Shown: in pieces, positions 60,370 to 64,000 of the stretch
Layout: the number at the start of each line of letters is the position of its first letter
Numbering within the stretch: the first letter of the stretch is position 1
The notes under the pieces: model-generated
Databases searched by the model: none
The model's input: the letters and a program-made list of their open reading frames with translations, nothing else
What the model was told of the DNA's origin: nothing
DNA from: Nocardiopsis ansamitocini
GTDB lineage: Bacteria; Actinomycetota; Actinomycetes; Streptosporangiales; Streptosporangiaceae
Reading direction: 5' to 3'
DNA: 64,000 nt
NCBI RefSeq assembly: GCF_030268225.1
Contig: NZ_BSQG01000001.1
Coordinates: 124,001 to 188,000 of the forward strand
Position numbers and translations under genes: made by a program

Positions 60370-61168
60370 CACCGTTGTGGTGCCCTACTTCCGGTTGGCC
60401 TGGGCCTGGTGTCGCGCACTCGCGCAGTACCCGGTGTCGCTGACCCTGCTGACCCTCGCCCAACTGGGAACGACGACCGTGGAATTGGCGGCGCTGTTCT
60501 TCGTGTTCGGGCACGTCGACGCCCTGGCGGGGTTCACTCTGCACGAGGCGCTGCTGATCTACGGACTGACCGGTACGGCCTTCTGCCTGGCCGACCTGCT
60601 GATGGGCTCGACCGAACGCCTCGGCGAGCACGTGCGCAAGGGCGGCTTCGACGTCATGCTGGTGCGCCCGGTGTCACCGCTGGTACAACTGGCGACCGAC
60701 GGGTTCTCCCCGCGCCGTCTGGGCAAACTGGTGCCCGGACTCGTCGCGCTGGTGGTCGCACTGGGCGTGCTGGAGATCTCCTGGACGCCGGGGCGCATGG
60801 CCATGGTCCCGGTCCTGGTCGTCTCGGGCGCCGTCATCTGCTGTTCGCTGTGGGTGATCGGCGCGTGCATGCAGTTCTTCATCGCCGAGGCGCGCGAGCT
60901 CTCCAACGCGATCACCTACGGCGGGTACGCGCTCAGCGAGTACCCGCTGGCGATCTACGGCCGCGACATCGTGCGCGCGGTGACGTTCGTGGTGCCGCTG
61001 GCCTTCGTGAGCTGGCAGCCGGCCCTGTACCTGCTGGGCCGCCCCGACCCGCTGGGGATGTGGCCGTGGCTGCGCTACGCCTCGCCGGTCGTGGCCGTGC
61101 TGCTGTGTGCCGTCGCCGCCCTGACCTGGCGCGTGGGACTGCGCCACTACCGATCGACGGGGAGCTGA
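60362..61168 (+). CDS. ABC-2 type transporter permease 2
   Basis: A 268-residue paralogue of the previous gene, with six transmembrane helices and the block GSTERLGEHVRKGGFDVMLVRPVSPLVQ. The GTG at 60362 overlaps the upstream stop (GTGGCTGA). The two permeases would form the heterodimeric channel of the exporter. Confidence 0.88.
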   Translation: MADTVVVPYFRLAWAWCRALAQYPVSLTLLTLAQLGTTTVELAALFFVFGHVDALAGFTLHEALLIYGLTGTAFCLADLLMGSTERLGEHVRKGGFDVMLVRPVSPLVQLATDGFSPRRLGKLVPGLVALVVALGVLEISWTPGRMAMVPVLVVSGAVICCSLWVIGACMQFFIAEARELSNAITYGGYALSEYPLAIYGRDIVRAVTFVVPLAFVSWQPALYLLGRPDPLGMWPWLRYASPVVAVLLCAVAALTWRVGLRHYRSTGS

Positions 61169-61174
61169 GACGAC

Positions 61175-62152
61175 GTGACCGAACCGATCATCGAGACCGC
61201 GAACCTGGGGCGCGACTTCGTCCGCACGGAAGGACCGCTGCTGCGCCGCCGACGGCGCACCGTGTCGGCCGTGCAGGACGTGGGGTTCACCGTGGCCCCG
61301 GGCGAGATCGTGGGCTACCTCGGCCCCAACGGCGCAGGCAAGTCCACGACCATGAAGATGCTGACCGGGATCTTGGCCCCCAGCCGCGGCCGGGTACGGG
61401 TGTGCGGCCTGGAACCCTCCCGGCAGCGGACCAGACTGGCCGCCCGAATCGGCGTGGTCTTCGGCCAGCGCACCACCCTGTGGTGGGACCTGCCGCTGCG
61501 CGACAGCCTGGCCCTGACCCGGCACCTGTACCGGGTGCCCGCCGACCTTCACGCTGCCCGCCTGGCCGAACTCACCGAACTGCTGGAGTTGGAGCCGTTC
61601 CTGACCACTCCGGTCCGCCAGCTCAGCCTGGGCCAGCGTATGCGCGGCGACCTGACCGCCGCGCTGCTGCACGCACCCGAACTGTTGGTGCTGGACGAGC
61701 CGACGATCGGGCTGGACGTGGTGAGCAAGTCCGCCATCCGCGAATTCCTGCTGCGGTTGAACACCGAGCGGGGAACCACCATCCTGCTGACCACGCACGA
61801 CCTGGGCGACGTGGAGCGGTTGTGCCGTCGGGTACTGGTGATCGACCACGGGCGTACCGCCTTCGACGGCGACCTGGCCGGTCTGCGCGCCACCGCACCC
61901 ACCCCACGCACCCTGGTGGTGGACCTGGTACAGCCGGAAGCCCCCATCGTGGTCCCGGGAGCGCGGACCGTCCGGGTCGAGGGACCCCGGCAATGGCTGG
62001 AGTTGAGCACCAACCCCGCAGCCGTCGTCTCCGAAGTGGCCCGCGCCCACCGCATCGCCGACCTCACCCTGCGCGAACCAGACATCGAAGAAGTAGTGGC
62101 CCGGCTGTACCGGGCCGGACGGGAAGAACCCACCGCACTCCCCCGACCATGA
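61175..62152 (+). CDS. ABC transporter ATP-binding protein (ABC-2 exporter)
   Basis: A 325-residue ATPase. Walker A GPNGAGKSTT, the Q-loop GVVFGQRTTLWWDLP, signature LSLGQRMRGDL, Walker B LLVLDEPTIGLD and H-loop LLTTHDLGDV are complete. The C-terminal 90 residues beyond the ATPase are typical of DrrA/NatA-like subunits of ABC-2 exporters. The start is the GTG at 61175, 6 nt after the permease stop. The TetR gene upstream of the operon is the likely regulator. Confidence 0.93.
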   Translation: MTEPIIETANLGRDFVRTEGPLLRRRRRTVSAVQDVGFTVAPGEIVGYLGPNGAGKSTTMKMLTGILAPSRGRVRVCGLEPSRQRTRLAARIGVVFGQRTTLWWDLPLRDSLALTRHLYRVPADLHAARLAELTELLELEPFLTTPVRQLSLGQRMRGDLTAALLHAPELLVLDEPTIGLDVVSKSAIREFLLRLNTERGTTILLTTHDLGDVERLCRRVLVIDHGRTAFDGDLAGLRATAPTPRTLVVDLVQPEAPIVVPGARTVRVEGPRQWLELSTNPAAVVSEVARAHRIADLTLREPDIEEVVARLYRAGREEPTALPRP

Positions 62153-62167
62153 TGCGGGCCGACGGGT

Positions 62168-63007
62168 TCAAGGGGCGGCCAGCTCCCCCACCGTGTCCAG
62201 TGCGCGCCGCGCGGCAGCCGCGTCGTGGACACGAAAAACCCGGGCCCCCTGCCACGCCGAGAGCGCCAATGCAGCGAGCGTCCCGGGCAGGCGCTCGCCC
62301 ACGGGAAGGTCGAGGGTCTCCCCGATGAAGTCCTTGTTGGAGACAGCGACCAGTACCGGCCACCCCGTGCGCACCAGGACGTCCAGGCGACGGGTGAGTT
62401 CGAGCGAGTGGTAGGTGTTCTTGCCGAAGTCGTGGGTGGGGTCGACGAGCACCCGATCGGGGTGCACCCCAAGTGACACCGCCCGCTCGGCCAGGCCGAC
62501 CACTCCGCGCAGGACCGCGTCGACCACGTCGGCGTAGGCCACGCGGTGGGGGTCGGTGCGCGGGGCCAGTCCCCCGCTGTGGCTGCACACCAGGCCCACG
62601 TCGTACTCGGCGGCGACGCGCGCGAGGTCGGGGTCGGCACCCGCCCAGGTGTCGTTGATCAGGTCGGCACCCGCCTCGGCACAGGCCCGGCCCACCTCCG
62701 CACGCCAGGTGTCCACCGACAGCACCACTCCCGGATGGCGGGCGCGCAGCTCAGCGACGAAGGGCACGGTGCGCCTGATCTCCTCCTCGGTGGAGACGTG
62801 CTCGCCATGACCGGCCTTGACCCCGCCCACATCGATGATGTCCGCGCCGGCCACCACCGCGCGGTCGGCCGCGGCCAGCGCCGCGTCGAAGGCGAAGGTG
62901 GCCCCGCGATCGTAGAAGGAGTCCGGGGTTCGGTTGAGCACCGCCATGACAGCGTACGCGCCGGGCCCGAACTCCCCCTGCCCGAGACGCAGGGTGCCCG
63001 AAGGCAT
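62168..63007 (-). CDS. Dihydropteroate-synthase homologue, FolP2 type
   Basis: A 279-residue TIM-barrel protein of the DHPS family. It begins with VMAVLNRTPDSFYDRGATF, followed by DIIDVGGVKAGHGEHVSTEEE, VVLSVDTWRAEV, LINDTWAG and FGKNTYHSLELTRRL. The NRTPDSFYDRG form, the VGGVKAGHGE substitution and the DTWRAEV block match mycobacterial FolP2, which has been reported not to make dihydropteroate. I therefore do not call it a folate enzyme. The ATG at 63007 overlaps the stop of the Lrp gene (TGATG), so it is translated with it. Confidence 0.9.
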   Translation of the reverse strand: MPSGTLRLGQGEFGPGAYAVMAVLNRTPDSFYDRGATFAFDAALAAADRAVVAGADIIDVGGVKAGHGEHVSTEEEIRRTVPFVAELRARHPGVVLSVDTWRAEVGRACAEAGADLINDTWAGADPDLARVAAEYDVGLVCSHSGGLAPRTDPHRVAYADVVDAVLRGVVGLAERAVSLGVHPDRVLVDPTHDFGKNTYHSLELTRRLDVLVRTGWPVLVAVSNKDFIGETLDLPVGERLPGTLAALALSAWQGARVFRVHDAAAARRALDTVGELAAP

Positions 63008-63951
63008 CACCCTGCGCCCCGGGGCGACGCCGTCCGCAATGCGGCCGGCCCGGGATCGCGCGGCCGGTCGTCGATCTGGTGGCGCTCCTTGGTCACCGAG
63101 AGATGCTCCCACGACTCCGCATAAGTGACATCGGGGTACCCGCGGATCGTCTCCAGGGTCTCCACGAGGGTGGACCGGTCGGTTGCGGTGACTCCCCCCA
63201 CGACGTCGTAGCGGCCGAAGCCGGTCGCCGCGAAGGAGACGCCGGCGAGGGTCGCCAACCGGGCGGCGAGGGCACTGGCATCGCCGCGGCAGCGCAGACC
63301 GAAGCCCAGATGCTCGTTGGCCCCGACGGCCGAGGGTTCGATGAGCGCGGTCACGTGGACGACGCCTGCGTCGATGAGGCGCACCACGCGCGAGCGCGCC
63401 GCGGCCTGGCTCAACCCCACGTGGCGGGCGAGCTCGGCATAGGAGGCCCGTCCGTCCACCTGGAGCCGGTGGACGAGCCGCCAGTCCAGCGGGTCGACGG
63501 GCACGTCGCGCAACACCCGCACACTGGAATAGGCGTCCTTGACGATCTCGTCACCTCGGAAGACCTCCGCACCCACGACCCCGGTGATCTCGCGGATCCG
63601 GGCCAGCTCCGCGGCCAGCTCCGCGTCGTGGCCGACCCGGACGTGGGCGACAGCCGGAAAGCGTCCTGCTGTCTGCGCGGCGAAAGTCACCGACTCGCGT
63701 CGCGCCAACGCTTCCATGACCGGCCGCACCGGCCCGGAAACACGCAATGAAATGTGTCCGAAAACCTCCATCCCCATGACGCCGGCATGGAGCACACCCA
63801 CGATTCGGATGGCTCCTGCCGCGATCAGGTGCCTGACTCGGGCCCGCACTGCTGTGCGCGAAAGCCCGACGCCGTCCGCAAGCGCCTGATAAGTCGCTCT
63901 TCCGTCCCCCTGCAACGCCCGTACGAGCGCGGCGTCAACCGCATCGAGCAC
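63007..63951 (-). CDS. Double-length Lrp/AsnC-family regulator
   Basis: A 314-residue protein with two consecutive Lrp units: HTH1 at about 5-50 (DAALVRALQGDGRATYQALADGVGLSRTAVRARV) with RAM/effector domain to about 145, and HTH2 at about 155-200 (WRLVHRLQVDGRASYAELARHVGLSQAAARSR) with its second domain to about 285. The tail is basic. It is likely an amino-acid-sensing regulator. The start is a GTG at 63951, with AAAGG 10 nt upstream. It is the first gene of an operon with the FolP2-like protein. Confidence 0.88.
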   Translation of the reverse strand: MLDAVDAALVRALQGDGRATYQALADGVGLSRTAVRARVRHLIAAGAIRIVGVLHAGVMGMEVFGHISLRVSGPVRPVMEALARRESVTFAAQTAGRFPAVAHVRVGHDAELAAELARIREITGVVGAEVFRGDEIVKDAYSSVRVLRDVPVDPLDWRLVHRLQVDGRASYAELARHVGLSQAAARSRVVRLIDAGVVHVTALIEPSAVGANEHLGFGLRCRGDASALAARLATLAGVSFAATGFGRYDVVGGVTATDRSTLVETLETIRGYPDVTYAESWEHLSVTKERHQIDDRPRDPGPAALRTASPRGAG

Positions 63952-64000
63952 GATCTAGTGCCTTTCGTTCCCATGACGGCGCCCAATTCCCCCCGGACAC

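Overview
This window is chromosomal DNA of a very G+C-rich Gram-positive actinomycete. The evidence is a classical menaquinone pathway, a DtxR/IdeR-type iron box, a FAD-dependent thymidylate synthase, a GarA-type FHA protein, the GTG/TTG starts and the rarity of A+T outside promoters. The gene set and gene order (gcvP, MerR, DUF151, FHA, NDP-sugar pyrophosphorylase fusion, PgsA) would suit the Streptosporangiales/Nocardiopsaceae, but I cannot fix the genus from sequence alone. I see no rRNA, tRNA, insertion sequence, prophage, CRISPR array or restriction system. The region is core-like, with short accessory patches.

Layout. 0.2-5 kb: a zinc-finger/coiled-coil protein, a FUSC-type membrane protein, a cyclase-family hydrolase and a PlsC acyltransferase. 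5.2-9.3 kb: an iron-box-controlled ferredoxin reductase, a long untranslated leader or small RNA ending in a terminator, a penicillin-binding protein and a DUF3040 protein. 9.4-19 kb: a GHL10 lipoprotein, then the menaquinone genes menF, menD-menC-menB (minus strand) and divergent menE, interrupted by a PadR operon and a broken DUF952 gene. 19-27.5 kb: a sigma-70 factor, small membrane proteins, GntR and TetR regulators, a Clp-N/HTH protein next to two palindromes, and a NarL-type two-component pair. 27.6-38.9 kb: a TPR protein, gcvP under a glycine riboswitch, then MerR, DUF151 nuclease, GarA, a guanylyltransferase/phosphomannomutase-like fusion, a PgsA-like synthase and a class-I amidotransferase homologue lacking its cysteine. 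39-44.5 kb: a flavohemoglobin-like protein, CstA with YbdD, and ThyX. 44.6-49.9 kb: a TrpE-TrpG fusion behind a complete trp attenuator (leader peptide with tandem Trp codons), a HelD-like helicase and an isochorismatase-family hydrolase. 50-58.7 kb: an acyltransferase-3, acyl-CoA dehydrogenase, RamB-like regulator divergent from isocitrate lyase, a CPBP membrane protein, an MFS exporter and its divergent FadR-type regulator. 58.7-64 kb: a TetR regulator, an ABC-2 exporter operon, and a FolP2-like gene coupled to a double-length Lrp regulator.

How the genes fit together. Several blocks are self-contained circuits: men genes (respiratory quinone), gcvP with its riboswitch (glycine breakdown), trpL-trpEG (tryptophan attenuation), ramB/aceA (acetate and fatty-acid carbon through the glyoxylate shunt, with an acyl-CoA dehydrogenase next door), and local regulator/target pairs (PadR, FadR/MFS, TetR/ABC). 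The most interesting features are regulatory DNA and proteins that keep a family fold but lose its catalytic residues: the amidotransferase homologue, the mutase half of the fusion, and the cyclase. I found no clearly new multi-gene system. The best leads are the Clp-N/HTH autoregulator with its twin palindromes, the 6.85-7.06 kb leader RNA and a 45-residue candidate peptide at 50.0 kb.
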